Shown here in pieces: positions 42,659 through 51,325 of a DNA stretch of 64,000 nucleotides; positions within the stretch are counted from its first letter, which is position 1, and each line of letters begins with the position of its first letter. The notes beneath the pieces are model-generated. The model saw only the letters and a list, made by a program, of their open reading frames with translations. It had not been told where the DNA came from and ran no database searches. The stretch covers positions 1,861,008-1,925,007 of the forward strand of contig NZ_CP014480.1 in NCBI RefSeq assembly GCF_001580365.1, written 5' to 3'. Origin of the DNA: Kocuria turfanensis. GTDB taxonomy: Bacteria; Actinomycetota; Actinomycetes; Actinomycetales; Micrococcaceae. The position numbers and the translations under genes are program-made.

Positions 42659-43057
42659 TCAGCGCACCGGGATCCCGAAGCGCGCGAGGTGCTCGAGCAG
42701 CCCGTCGGTGGTCGGCAGCGCCGAGAGCTCCTGCGGGGCGACCCACCGGACCTCGTCGGCGTCGTCGCCGGGGCGCAGCGTCCCGCCGAGGAAGGTGGCC
42801 GCGATGTCGTGCACCTCGTAGACCACGTCCCGCCCGCCGGGGACGCGCACCGCCCCGAGCTCGCGCTCGGCGCGCACCCGGGCGCCGGTCTCCTCCAAGG
42901 CCTCCCGGACGGCGGCCTCGGCCACCGTCTCACCGGGCTCCACCCGGCCGCCCGGCACGCTCCAGCGACCGCGCTGGGGGTCCGTGCCCCGGCGGATCAG
43001 CAGCAGCCGGCCGTCCGCGCCGACGACCACCGCCGCGGCGGCCCGCACGATGCGCAT
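42659..43057 (-). CDS. Nudix hydrolase
   Basis: A 132-residue Nudix protein. The Nudix box is complete, [20 protein letters not shown] plus ETG, with the REXXEE catalytic and metal residues. [20 protein letters not shown] begins the fold. Small members of this style act on nucleoside diphosphate derivatives, such as oxidised nucleotides, but the substrate is not evident. It lies 43 bases upstream of the DUF2867 gene in the same direction. Confidence 0.9.
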   Translation of the reverse strand: MRIVRAAAAVVVGADGRLLLIRRGTDPQRGRWSVPGGRVEPGETVAEAAVREALEETGARVRAERELGAVRVPGGRDVVYEVHDIAATFLGGTLRPGDDADEVRWVAPQELSALPTTDGLLEHLARFGIPVR

Positions 43058-43113
43058 GTCCCGACCCTACCGGCGGCCGGTGCGGGCCGGCCGCTCTTTT
43101 ACAGACGAATTCA

Positions 43114-43142
43114 TTGAAATGCACGTCGTGCGGTCCTACCCT
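43114..43142 (+). promoter_or_regulatory. Promoter of the surface-protein genes
   Basis: TTGAAA (43114-43119), a 17-base spacer and TACCCT (43137-43142), about 55 bases before GTG 43198. The spacer holds GCACG-T-CGTGC, a small perfect inverted repeat that could be an operator. Confidence 0.6.
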
Positions 43143-43197
43143 GGGAGCACCCCCCAGCGGGCCGGACTCGTCAGGATGCGAACGAGGAGGTGCCACC

Positions 43198-44334
43198 GTG
43201 ACGTCGTCGATGCGGCGCTCCCGTGCCGCCGCCGTGCGCCTGGCGCTCCTCTCCGCGCTGACCGCCCTCGGCTGGCTCCTGATCGGAGCGACCTCGGCGA
43301 GCGCCGCGGAGGGGCCCGTGGGCGAGCTCGATCACCACCTCGGCGGCACGGTCCGCGACGTCCTGCAGCCGGCTCCCTCCGCGGAGTCCCCGGCTCCCGC
43401 GCCCGTGCCACCGGTCGAGCTCCGCACCGGCCCGCTCGTGGAGGAGGTCACCGGCACCGTCGGCGACCTGACACGGGCGGTCGAGGAACTCGCCGTCCCG
43501 CTCGCCGAGGCGGCGGACGACACCGTCGCCGCGGTGCCCGTGGTCGGCGAGATCGTGCCGCCCGGCACCGTGGGCGCCGCCACCCGGGAGACCACCGGAC
43601 TGGTCGAGGACCTCACCGGCACGGTGGACGCAGTCGTCCGGCCCGTCACCGGGACCGTGGACGACGTGCTCGTCCGGGCCCCCGTCGTCGGGCAGGACCC
43701 CGTCGCCGTTCCCGGCCTTCCGCCTCTCGTGCCCGCTCCGGGGGTCACGCCCGTTCCGTCCGCCCCGCACACGGCTCCGCTCGACGCCGGGTCACCGGCC
43801 GAGGCGCCGGGGGCCCCGGCGCCTGCGGCCCCCGCCCCGTCGCGGGACGGGGTGCCGGAGGCTCCGGTGCCCGACGGCGCCGTCCCTGCTCCTGCAGACC
43901 GCGCGCCGGCCGCGCTCGCGGAGCGTGCCGCGCTGGCCGAGCCTGCCGAACGCCTGCGGGCGGAGACGGTGACCCCGGCAGCGTCCATCACCCCGCGGGC
44001 GGGTGTCGCCTCCCCCGCCGATCTCCTCCGCGCGCTGGTCGTTCCCCAGAGCGGCGGGGCCGTTGCGGCGGCCCCGGCTCCGGTCGACGCCGGTGTCCAC
44101 ACGGGCGCTCAAGGGGTCGGCACGACCGGGACGAGCTCCTCGTCCTCCGGCAGCGGCGGCACCGGCTCACCGTTCGGCGACGCCGGGGCCGGCGCCTGGC
44201 CCGGCATGCCCGGGGCGGCCTTCGTCCTGGACCTGACGGCCCGGTCGACGGCCGACGGCACCGAGCTGCCGCGCGGGGTCGCGGAGGACCTCCCCGCGCC
44301 CCCGGCGTTCGACCCCGGTTCCACACCTGATTGA
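43198..44334 (+). CDS. Secreted Ala/Pro-rich surface protein
   Basis: A 378-residue exported protein. The signal peptide is AVRLALLSALTALGWLLIGA and ends at SASAAE. Residues 45-180 contain amphipathic repeats of the form EEVTGTVGDLTRAVEEL, ATRETTGLVEDLTGTVDAVV and RPVTGTVDDVLVRAP, that is, about five copies of a 'TGTVDDLV'-type unit. The rest is low-complexity Ala/Pro/Ser. GAGGAGG precedes the GTG. There is no sorting signal. The gene lies 85 bases upstream of the chaplin-like gene, so the two are probably made together as cell-surface proteins. Confidence 0.8.
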   Translation: MTSSMRRSRAAAVRLALLSALTALGWLLIGATSASAAEGPVGELDHHLGGTVRDVLQPAPSAESPAPAPVPPVELRTGPLVEEVTGTVGDLTRAVEELAVPLAEAADDTVAAVPVVGEIVPPGTVGAATRETTGLVEDLTGTVDAVVRPVTGTVDDVLVRAPVVGQDPVAVPGLPPLVPAPGVTPVPSAPHTAPLDAGSPAEAPGAPAPAAPAPSRDGVPEAPVPDGAVPAPADRAPAALAERAALAEPAERLRAETVTPAASITPRAGVASPADLLRALVVPQSGGAVAAAPAPVDAGVHTGAQGVGTTGTSSSSSGSGGTGSPFGDAGAGAWPGMPGAAFVLDLTARSTADGTELPRGVAEDLPAPPAFDPGSTPD

Positions 44335-44419
44335 TGAGGACTGCCCTGCCCGTTCCCGGGCAGACGCAGCCCTGTCCGGCCGCCTCGCGGTCACCCGTCA
44401 TCACATCAGGAGAACAGTC

Positions 44420-45625
44420 ATGCATCAGGACATTCGTCGCGGCCTGTACGGCCTCGTCCTCGCCGCCGGCATCGCCGCCATCGGCTCGTCGGAGGCATCC
44501 GCCGCCGAGACCTCGGGCCAGGACGGCCTGCTCGCCGGCAACCAGGTCATTCCCGTGGTCACCGCCCCCGTCACCGTCGAGGGCAACCCGATCACCCTCA
44601 TCGGCGACCCCACCACCGGCACCGGCGGTGCCGGCACCACCCCGGCCGCACCCCCGGCCACCGAGACCACCGGCCAGGACAGCCTCGCCGGCGGCAACCA
44701 GGTCACCCCCGTGATCACCGCCCCCGTCACCGTCGAGCGCAACCCGATCACCCTCATCGGCGACCCCACCACCGGCACCAGCCAGAACGGCTCCGGCACC
44801 GGCACCGGCGGTGACGGCACCACCCCGGCCACCGAGACGTCCGGCCAGGACAGCCTCGCCGGCGGCAACCAGGTCACCCCCGTGATCACCACCCCCGTCA
44901 CCGCCGAGGGCAACCCGATCACCCTCATCGGCGACCCCACCACCGGCACCAGCCAGAACAGCTCCGGCGGAACGGTTCCGGACGCGGGCACGACCCCGGC
45001 CGACGAGGGCGTCCCCGCCGCCCCCGGGACCCCGGGCAGCACCGACAGCGGTGAGGAGCCCGCGGGGAACCCTGCTCACCCCGGCACCGACACCGGGGCC
45101 GAGGTCGGCAGCGCGAGCGGGGCTCCCGCGGACGCCCCGGCCACGGCCGACGGCGACCCCGCCCCCGCCGGACTCGTCAGCGGGCCCACCGCTCCGGTGA
45201 CCTCCGGCGCGGGCCGCACCGTCGCCCTCGAGGCTCAGGTCCAGGCCGAGGCGCAGTCGACGCGGGGGAACAGCGCGGTCCCGGCCACGGGGTCCGGCCA
45301 GGTGCACGACTGCCTGACGGCCGCGGTGCCCGTTGACGGGGCCGCGGCCGGTGTCGCCGCCAGCTCCTTCGCCACCGGCACCACCAGCAGCACCAGCACC
45401 AGCACCAACACCAGCACCGATGTGACGGCCTCCGCGCGCCCGGCGGAGCCCTCCGCCGGAGCCGCGGCACAGACGTGCAGCCCGGTGACGGTCTCCGCAG
45501 CGGCTCCTGCGGCCGCCACCACGACGGCCGGGTTCCCGGGCCACTCCCTCGGGGCGGCGCTGCTCGCCCTGGTCGGCGGTGCGGTGGTGCACCGCTGGGA
45601 CCGCCGGCGCGCGACACGGCGGTAG
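44420..45625 (+). CDS. Chaplin-like repeat protein with membrane anchor
   Basis: A 401-residue exported protein with a signal peptide (LYGLVLAAGIAAIGSSEASA). Three units of about 31 residues start near residues 32, 85 and 142: GQDSLAGGNQV, then TPVITAPVTVEGNPITLIGD. The order GN-x-V...P...PV.V.GN.ITLIG matches chaplins, the amyloid-forming surface proteins of Streptomyces, but without their Cys pair. A long Thr/Ser/Ala/Pro region follows. The end, GAALLALVGGAVVH before HRWDRRRATRR, is a membrane helix with a basic tail, without LPxTG at the right place. The product should sit on the cell surface, perhaps forming an assembled layer. Confidence 0.8.
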   Translation: MHQDIRRGLYGLVLAAGIAAIGSSEASAAETSGQDGLLAGNQVIPVVTAPVTVEGNPITLIGDPTTGTGGAGTTPAAPPATETTGQDSLAGGNQVTPVITAPVTVERNPITLIGDPTTGTSQNGSGTGTGGDGTTPATETSGQDSLAGGNQVTPVITTPVTAEGNPITLIGDPTTGTSQNSSGGTVPDAGTTPADEGVPAAPGTPGSTDSGEEPAGNPAHPGTDTGAEVGSASGAPADAPATADGDPAPAGLVSGPTAPVTSGAGRTVALEAQVQAEAQSTRGNSAVPATGSGQVHDCLTAAVPVDGAAAGVAASSFATGTTSSTSTSTNTSTDVTASARPAEPSAGAAAQTCSPVTVSAAAPAAATTTAGFPGHSLGAALLALVGGAVVHRWDRRRATRR

Positions 45626-45636
45626 CCGCGCGCTGC

Positions 45637-45679
45637 GGTGCCCCGGGGCGGGGTCCTGAGCACCTCGCCCCGGGGCACC
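45637..45679 (+). terminator. Hairpin terminator after the chaplin-like gene
   Basis: GGTGCCCCGGGGCG (45637-45650) and CGCCCCGGGGCACC (45666-45679) are exact complements around a 15-base loop, 12 bases past the stop codon. Confidence 0.7.
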
Positions 45680-45771
45680 GGGCTGCCCGCGACCTCGGCG
45701 CCGCCCCCGGGCGGCGCGAGTAGAGTGCGGAATCGGCCCTGCACGCCGTCGACCCACCGGAAAGGCCCACC

Positions 45772-46845
45772 GTGATCGAGACCGCTCTGACCCGCCTGCA
45801 CGACCCCGCCCGCAAGGGATTCGCCAGCGACAACTACGCGGGGGTCCACCCCGAGGTGCTCCAGGCGCTGGCGACCGTCAACGGGGGCCACGTCGGGGCC
45901 TACGGCGCGGATCCGTACACGGAGGCCCTTCAGGACGTGGTCCGCCGCCACTTCGGGGAGCAGTCGGAGTGCCTCCCGGTGTTCAACGGGACCGGAGCCA
46001 ACGTCGTCGCGCTCTCGGCGATGACGGATCGCTGGGACGCGGTGATCTGCACGGCCACCGCCCACGCGCACGTCGACGAGTGCGGGGCGCCGGAGAAGGT
46101 CGCCGGCGTGAAGATGCTCCCCGTGTCCACGCCCGACGGCAAGCTCACCCCGGAGCTGGTCGACCGGGAGGCCCACGGCTTCGGCTTCGAGCACCACGCC
46201 CAGCCGCGCGTGGTCACGGTGACCCAGTCGACGGAGCTCGGCACGGTCTACACCCCGGAGCAGCTGCGCGCGGTGTGCGAGCACGCGCACGGGCTGGGCA
46301 TGACCGTCCACCTCGACGGCGCCCGCCTGGCCAACGCGGCCGCGGCGCTCGACCTGCCGCTGCGGGCGCTGACCACGGACGTGGGGGTGGACGTGGTCTC
46401 GTGGGGCGGGACCAAGAACGGCCTGATGGGGGCGGAGGCCGTCGTCGTGCTCACCCCCGAGGCCGTGCGCCAGCCCCGGTTCGTGCGCAAGCTCTCGACC
46501 CAGTTGGCCTCGAAGATGCGCTTCGTCTCCGCCCAGCTGCTGGCGCTGCACACCGGGGACCTCTGGCTCACCGCCGCCCGCCGGGCGAACGCCATGGCGC
46601 AGCGGCTGTCGGCCGGCCTCGCCGCTGTGCCCGGGGTCACGGTGACGCAGCTGCCCGACGCGAACGCGGTGTTCGCGCTGCTTCCTCCGGGGGCCACCGC
46701 ACGGCTGCAGGAGCGCTGGCCGTTCTACGTGTGGAACGCGGCCACCGGGGAGGTCCGGCTGATGTGCTCGTGGGACACCACGGAGCAGGACGTCGACGGG
46801 TTCGTGGCGGCCCTGCGGGAGCAGACGGTCGGCGCCGGCCACTGA
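45772..46845 (+). CDS. Threonine aldolase-family PLP enzyme
   Basis: A 357-residue beta-eliminating lyase-type protein. FASDNYAGVHPEVLQAL is the start of the family, HAHVDECGAPEKVAG the part that contacts the cofactor, TVHLDGARLANAAAAL holds the Asp and Arg that hold PLP, and VSWGGTKNGLMGAEAVV has the Lys that binds PLP. Low-specificity L-threonine aldolases cleave threonine or allo-threonine to glycine and acetaldehyde. It stands alone, ended by a hairpin terminator shared with the converging ethanolamine operon. Confidence 0.9.
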   Translation: MIETALTRLHDPARKGFASDNYAGVHPEVLQALATVNGGHVGAYGADPYTEALQDVVRRHFGEQSECLPVFNGTGANVVALSAMTDRWDAVICTATAHAHVDECGAPEKVAGVKMLPVSTPDGKLTPELVDREAHGFGFEHHAQPRVVTVTQSTELGTVYTPEQLRAVCEHAHGLGMTVHLDGARLANAAAALDLPLRALTTDVGVDVVSWGGTKNGLMGAEAVVVLTPEAVRQPRFVRKLSTQLASKMRFVSAQLLALHTGDLWLTAARRANAMAQRLSAGLAAVPGVTVTQLPDANAVFALLPPGATARLQERWPFYVWNAATGEVRLMCSWDTTEQDVDGFVAALREQTVGAGH

Positions 46846-46851
46846 CCACGC

Positions 46852-46893
46852 GACCCCCGGCTGACCACGGGAAGTCGTGGTCAGCCGGGGGTC
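46852..46893. terminator. Bidirectional hairpin terminator with 18-bp stem
   Basis: GACCCCCGGCTGACCACG (46852-46869) and its exact complement (46876-46893) with a six-base loop, lying between converging genes. No T tract. Confidence 0.8.
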
Positions 46894-46929
46894 CCGGGGT
46901 CATTCGCGCGGGGTGGGGCGGGGGCGGGC

Positions 46930-47706
46930 TCAGACCGGGGTGACGTAGGCCCCGGCGATCCCGCCGTCCACCAGGAACGTGGTGGCGTTGACGAAGGAGG
47001 CGTCGTCGCTGGCCAGGAACGCCACCGCGGCGGCGATCTCCTCCGGCTCCGCGAACCGCCCCGCCGGGACGTGCACGAGGCGGCGCTGTGCCTGCTCGGG
47101 GTCCGCGGCGAACAGCTCCTGGAGCAGGGGGGTGTTCACCGGCCCGGGGCACAGGGCGTTGACCCGGATGCCCTCCCGGGCGAACTGCACGCCCAGCTCC
47201 CGGCTCATCGACAGCACCCCGCCCTTGGAGGCGCTGTAGGAGATCTGGGAGGTCGCCGCCCCCATGACCGCCACGAAGGACGCGGTGTTCACGATCGAGC
47301 CGCGGCCCTGCTCCCGCATGTAGGGCAGGGCGTGCTTGCAGCAGTGGAACACGCTCGTGAGGTTGACCTCCTGCACCCTGCGCCACGCGTCGAGCCCGGT
47401 GTCGAGGACCGACCCGTCGTCCGTCGGGTTGATCCCGGCGTTGTTGAACGCGATGTCCACGGACCCGTAGGCCTCGTGCGTCGCGGCGTAGAGCGCGACC
47501 ACGTCGTCCTCCTGCGTCACGTCGGTGCGCACGAACAGGCCCCCGACCTCCGCCGCGGCCGCCTCCCCGGCTGCCGCGTTCAGATCCGCGACGACGACGT
47601 GGGCGCCCTCCGCGGCGAGACGGCGTGCCGCGGCGAGACCGATGCCGCTGGCGCCTCCGGTGACGACGGCGCTGCGGCCGACCAGGCGGCGGGCGTTGAC
47701 CTCCAT
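46930..47706 (-). CDS. SDR dehydrogenase of the gamma-glutamylation operon
   Basis: A 258-residue classical SDR: VTGGASGIGLAAARRL (cofactor loop), NNAGI, Ser in NTASFVAVMG and YSASKGG (Tyr and Lys). VVADLNAA has Asp at the end of the second strand, which favours NAD. It is the last gene of the operon. In a route for ethanolamine it could oxidise the hydroxyl of gamma-glutamylethanolamide to the aldehyde used by the next enzyme; this is an inference from position. Confidence 0.88.
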   Translation of the reverse strand: MEVNARRLVGRSAVVTGGASGIGLAAARRLAAEGAHVVVADLNAAAGEAAAAEVGGLFVRTDVTQEDDVVALYAATHEAYGSVDIAFNNAGINPTDDGSVLDTGLDAWRRVQEVNLTSVFHCCKHALPYMREQGRGSIVNTASFVAVMGAATSQISYSASKGGVLSMSRELGVQFAREGIRVNALCPGPVNTPLLQELFAADPEQAQRRLVHVPAGRFAEPEEIAAAVAFLASDDASFVNATTFLVDGGIAGAYVTPV

Positions 47707-47758
47707 GAGTTCTCCTTCGGTGGTGGGGGCGGGGCGGGGGAGCCGGACGGGCCGGTCG

Positions 47759-49120
47759 TCACGGTGTGGTGGCGAGGAAGACGTTCTTGGTCTCGGTGAA
47801 TGCCTGCGGAGCGTCCGGGCCGAGCTCCCGGCCGAAGCCGGACTGCTTGAACCCGCCGAAGGGGGTCCAGTAGCGCACCGAGGCGTGCGAGTTGACCGAC
47901 AGGTTGCCGGCCTCGACGGCCCGGGAGACCCGCAGCGCCCGGCCGACGTCGCGCGTCCAGATCGACCCGGACAGCCCGTACTCCGTGTCGTTGGCGATCC
48001 GGACCGCGTCCGCCTCGTCCTCGAAGGGCACCACGGCGATCACCGGGCCGAAGATCTCCTCCCGGAACACCCGGGAGTCGGGCGCGGGAGTGAGCACGGT
48101 CGGCGGGAACCACCAGCCGGGACCGTCCGGGGCGGTCCCCCGGAAGGCGACGGGCGCGTCGTCGTCGAGGTACGCGGCCACCGCGTCCCGGTGGGCGGCG
48201 GAGACCAGCGGCCCCATCTGCGTGTCCTCGGCCCACGGGTTCCCGCAGGTGAAGCCCCGCACGGCCGGTTCGAGCAGCTCCAGGAAGCGCTCCAGCACGG
48301 AGCGCTGGACGAGCACGCGCGAGCGCGCGCAGCAGTCCTGGCCCGCGTTGTCGAGCGCCCCGGCGGGGGCGCTCGCGGCGGCCTGCTCGAGGTCGGCGTC
48401 GGCGAACACGATGTTGGAGTTCTTCCCGCCCAGCTCCAGGGTCAGGCGCTTGACCTGGTCCGCGCACCCGGCCATGATCCTCCGGCCGACCTCCGTGGAG
48501 CCGGTGAAGACGACCTTCCGGACGGCGGGGTGGGTCACGAACCGCTCCCCCACCACCGAGCCCTTGCCGGGCAGCACGGTGAGCACCCCCTCCGGGAGCC
48601 CGGCCTCGAGCGCGAGCTCCCCGAGCCGCACGGCGGTCAGCGGGGTGAGCTCCGCCGGCTTGAGCACCACCGTGTTGCCGGCGGCCAGCGCCGGGGCGAA
48701 GCCCCACCCGGCGATGGGCATGGGGAAGTTCCAGGGCACGATCACGCCCACGACCCCCAGCGGTTCGTGGAAGGTGAGGTTGACCCCGCCGGGCACCGGG
48801 ATCTGGCGGCCCGAGAGCCGCTCCGGGGCGCCGGCGTAGTAGGCCAGCACGTCCCGGACGTTGCCGGCCTCCCACCGGGCGTTGCCGATGGTGTGCCCGG
48901 CGTTGCGCACCTCCAGGGCCGCCAGGTGCTCGAGGTCGGCGTCGACCGCGTCGGCGAAGCGGCGCAGCAGCCGTGCGCGATCGCCCGGGTCCACGGCCCG
49001 CCAGGCCCGGAAGGCCCGGTGCGCCCGGTCGATGGCCGCGTCCGTCTCCTCGAGGGAGGTCAGCGCGACGGTGCCGATGACCTCCTCGGTGGTGGGGTCG
49101 ATGATCTGCGTGCTGGTCAT
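47759..49120 (-). CDS. Aldehyde dehydrogenase of the gamma-glutamylation operon
   Basis: A 453-residue NAD(P)-dependent aldehyde dehydrogenase. VIVPWNFPMPIAGWGFAPAL, LTLELGGKNSNIVFADADL (catalytic Glu) and NAGQDCCARSRVLV (catalytic Cys) are all in place, and EEIFGPVIAV and PFGGFKQSGFGRELG follow. The close relatives in puu-type operons act on gamma-glutamyl amino aldehydes. The ATG overlaps the stop of the hydrolase gene upstream (ATGA). It is expected to make the gamma-glutamyl acid (for ethanolamine, gamma-glutamylglycine). Confidence 0.92.
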   Translation of the reverse strand: MTSTQIIDPTTEEVIGTVALTSLEETDAAIDRAHRAFRAWRAVDPGDRARLLRRFADAVDADLEHLAALEVRNAGHTIGNARWEAGNVRDVLAYYAGAPERLSGRQIPVPGGVNLTFHEPLGVVGVIVPWNFPMPIAGWGFAPALAAGNTVVLKPAELTPLTAVRLGELALEAGLPEGVLTVLPGKGSVVGERFVTHPAVRKVVFTGSTEVGRRIMAGCADQVKRLTLELGGKNSNIVFADADLEQAAASAPAGALDNAGQDCCARSRVLVQRSVLERFLELLEPAVRGFTCGNPWAEDTQMGPLVSAAHRDAVAAYLDDDAPVAFRGTAPDGPGWWFPPTVLTPAPDSRVFREEIFGPVIAVVPFEDEADAVRIANDTEYGLSGSIWTRDVGRALRVSRAVEAGNLSVNSHASVRYWTPFGGFKQSGFGRELGPDAPQAFTETKNVFLATTP

Positions 49121-49914
49121 GGGGTGCAGGTGTCCTCTCGGTGCAGGGCCCCGGCGGGGCCGCCGGAGGGGGTGCGCCCGCGGGCGTGGTGGTGGGCCAC
49201 CACGACGAAGCCCTCGAACAGGCGGGGGTCCTTCCGGTTCTCCTCCGGGTGGAACTGGACGCCGAGGGCCCAGCCCCCGGTGGTGGTCTCCACGGCCTCG
49301 ATCGTCCCGTCCTCGGCGCGGGCGGTGACGACCAGCCCCTCCGCGACCTCGTCCAGGGCCTGGTGGTGGTAGCAGGGGGACTCCGCCCTCGCGCCCAGCA
49401 GCTCCCGGCAGCGGCTGCCGGGCTCGGTGCGGAAGGCGACCCGCCCGTAGCGGCCGGGCTCGGGCTGGTACTGGGCCGCGTTCTCGTTGACGTCCGGCAG
49501 GTGCTGGATCAGCGTGCCGCCCAGGGCGACGTTGAGGATCTGGGCGCCGCGGCAGATGGCGAACAGCGGCAGCCCGCGCTCGAGCGCGGCCCGGGTCAGG
49601 GCGAGGTCGTGCTCGTCCCGGGAGGGCTGCGAGGAGGTCAGCTCGTGCCGCTCGGCGCCGTAGAACTGCGGGTCCACGTCGACGCCGCCGATCACGATCA
49701 GCCCGTCCACGAGCTCCAGCACCCCCGGGTCCGTGCCGACCGGGGGCAGCAGCAGGGGTGTTCCTCCGGCGTCGGCGACGGCCTCCACGTAGGCGCCCGG
49801 GACGATCGCGGCCACCGAGTTCCAGACCCCCCACGACCCCTCCTGGTAGTAGGTGGTCATGGCGATCCGGGGACGGTACCCCGCGCGGAAGGGCTCAGAG
49901 GCGCTCGAAGCCAC
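49117..49914 (-). CDS. PuuD-type gamma-glutamyl hydrolase
   Basis: A 265-residue class I glutamine amidotransferase-like hydrolase. The nucleophile Cys is in FAICRGAQILNVALGGTL, and GVQFHPEENR gives the catalytic His and Glu. GGVDVDPQFYGAE is usual for PuuD. It frees glutamate from a gamma-glutamyl acid. The GTG start lies inside the end of the ligase gene, a 20-base overlap, with GGGAG 7 bases upstream; an ATG at 49860 is an alternative. The frame ends by overlapping the aldehyde dehydrogenase start. Confidence 0.9.
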   Translation of the reverse strand: MASSASEPFRAGYRPRIAMTTYYQEGSWGVWNSVAAIVPGAYVEAVADAGGTPLLLPPVGTDPGVLELVDGLIVIGGVDVDPQFYGAERHELTSSQPSRDEHDLALTRAALERGLPLFAICRGAQILNVALGGTLIQHLPDVNENAAQYQPEPGRYGRVAFRTEPGSRCRELLGARAESPCYHHQALDEVAEGLVVTARAEDGTIEAVETTTGGWALGVQFHPEENRKDPRLFEGFVVVAHHHARGRTPSGGPAGALHREDTCTP

Positions 49915-51277
49915 GGCGCAGCTCCCAGTCGGTGACGGCGGACTCGAAGGCGTCCAGCTCCACGTCCGCGTAGTGCACGTAGTGCTCGACGACGTCCTCG
50001 CCGAACAGCTCGCGCGCGAGCTCCGAGCCGGCCAGCAGGTCCCGGGCCTCGCGCATGGTGGAGGGCACCACCGGGGCGTCGGACTCGTAGGCGTTGCCCT
50101 CGGTCATCGGCTCCAGCTCGAGCTCCTGCTCGATGCCGTGCAGCCCGGAGGCCAGCATCGCGGCCAGCGCCAGGTAGGGGTTGACGTCCCCGCCGGGCAC
50201 CCGGTTCTCCATCCGGGCGCTCGCGCCGCTGCCGACGAGGCGCACGGCGCAGGAGCGGTTGTCGACACCCCAGGCCACGGCGGTGGGGGCGAAGCTGCCC
50301 TTGGCGAAGCGCTTGTAGGAGTTGATGTTGGGCGCGTAGAACAGCGCGAACTCCCGCATGGTGCGAAGCACCCCGGCGATGAACCGGTCGTAGGTGGCGC
50401 TGCGCGCACCGCGCTCCTCGTCCCAGAAGACGAGTTCTCCGTCGGTGCCGCGCAGGGACATGTGGATGTGGCAGGAGCTGCCCTCGCGCTCGTTGGGCTT
50501 GGCCATGAAGGTGATGGACTTCCCCTGCTGGTGGGCGATCTGCTTCGAGGCGAGCTTGTAGACCACGTGGTTGTCCGCGGTGACCATCCCGTCGTCGTAG
50601 CGGAAGGCGATCTCGTGCTGGCCGAGGTTGCACTCGCCCTTGGCCGACTCCACCGTCATGCCGGCCGCGTACATCGCGTTGCGGATCTCCCGGAGCAGGG
50701 GCTCGACGCGCTGGGAGCCGAGCACGGAGTAGTCCACGTTGTACTGGTTGGCCGGCGTCAGCCGCTGGTAGTTGGACGCCCACGCGTCCTCGTAGGTGGT
50801 GTCGTAGACGCAGAACTCCAGCTCGGTGCCGGTGACCATCCGGAAGCCCATGTCCCGGGCCCGGTCGAGCTGGCGGCGCAGCATGGCCCGCGGCGACATG
50901 GGGATCGGCCGGCCGTCGTGTCCGGTGAGGTCGCACTGGATCATGACCTGGCCCGGGTTGTGGGGCATCAGCCGGATGGTGTCCAGGTCCATGTCGAACT
51001 CCATGTCCCCGTAGCCGGAGGACCAGCTGCTGATCGAGTAGCCGCCCACGGTGTTCATCTCCGTGTCCACCGCGAGCAGGTAGTTGCAGCCCTCGGCGCC
51101 CTCGCCCAGCACGGAGTCCAGGAAGAACTGCGCGTGGTTGAGCTTGCCCTGCAGCCGGCCCTGCATGTCGGTGAAGGCGAGCACCACGGTGTCCACCAGC
51201 CCGTCGGCGACGTGCCGGCGCAGCTGCTCGACGGTGAGCATCCTGGCGTTGCGGGGGTGCTGGGGCGTCTCGGTCAT
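49895..51277 (-). CDS. Glutamine synthetase-like gamma-glutamylamide ligase (GlnA4 type)
   Basis: A 460-residue GlnA-type ligase that joins glutamate to an amine with ATP. Metal and substrate motifs are visible: GTELEFCVYDTTY (Glu ligands), ECNLGQHEIAFRY, KPNEREGSSCHIHMSL (the ATP/metal His) and NSYKRFAKGSFAPTAVAWGV with its Arg/Glu region ENRVPGGDVNPYLALA. The adenylylation Tyr of housekeeping GlnA is absent. With an ethanolamine-type permease directly upstream, the best fit is a gamma-glutamylethanolamide synthetase like GlnA4 of Streptomyces coelicolor; putrescine or another amine remains possible. Confidence 0.88.
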   Translation of the reverse strand: MTETPQHPRNARMLTVEQLRRHVADGLVDTVVLAFTDMQGRLQGKLNHAQFFLDSVLGEGAEGCNYLLAVDTEMNTVGGYSISSWSSGYGDMEFDMDLDTIRLMPHNPGQVMIQCDLTGHDGRPIPMSPRAMLRRQLDRARDMGFRMVTGTELEFCVYDTTYEDAWASNYQRLTPANQYNVDYSVLGSQRVEPLLREIRNAMYAAGMTVESAKGECNLGQHEIAFRYDDGMVTADNHVVYKLASKQIAHQQGKSITFMAKPNEREGSSCHIHMSLRGTDGELVFWDEERGARSATYDRFIAGVLRTMREFALFYAPNINSYKRFAKGSFAPTAVAWGVDNRSCAVRLVGSGASARMENRVPGGDVNPYLALAAMLASGLHGIEQELELEPMTEGNAYESDAPVVPSTMREARDLLAGSELARELFGEDVVEHYVHYADVELDAFESAVTDWELRRGFERL

Positions 51278-51325
51278 GGGTCCGGTCCTTCGTCGCTGGG
51301 GTGGTGGGAGGGTGCGTCCGGGTGG

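Noticed and set aside
45285..45300. VPATG in the chaplin-like protein as a sortase signal
   Set aside because: It is more than 100 residues from the C-terminus, whereas a sorting signal must lie just before the final helix and basic tail.
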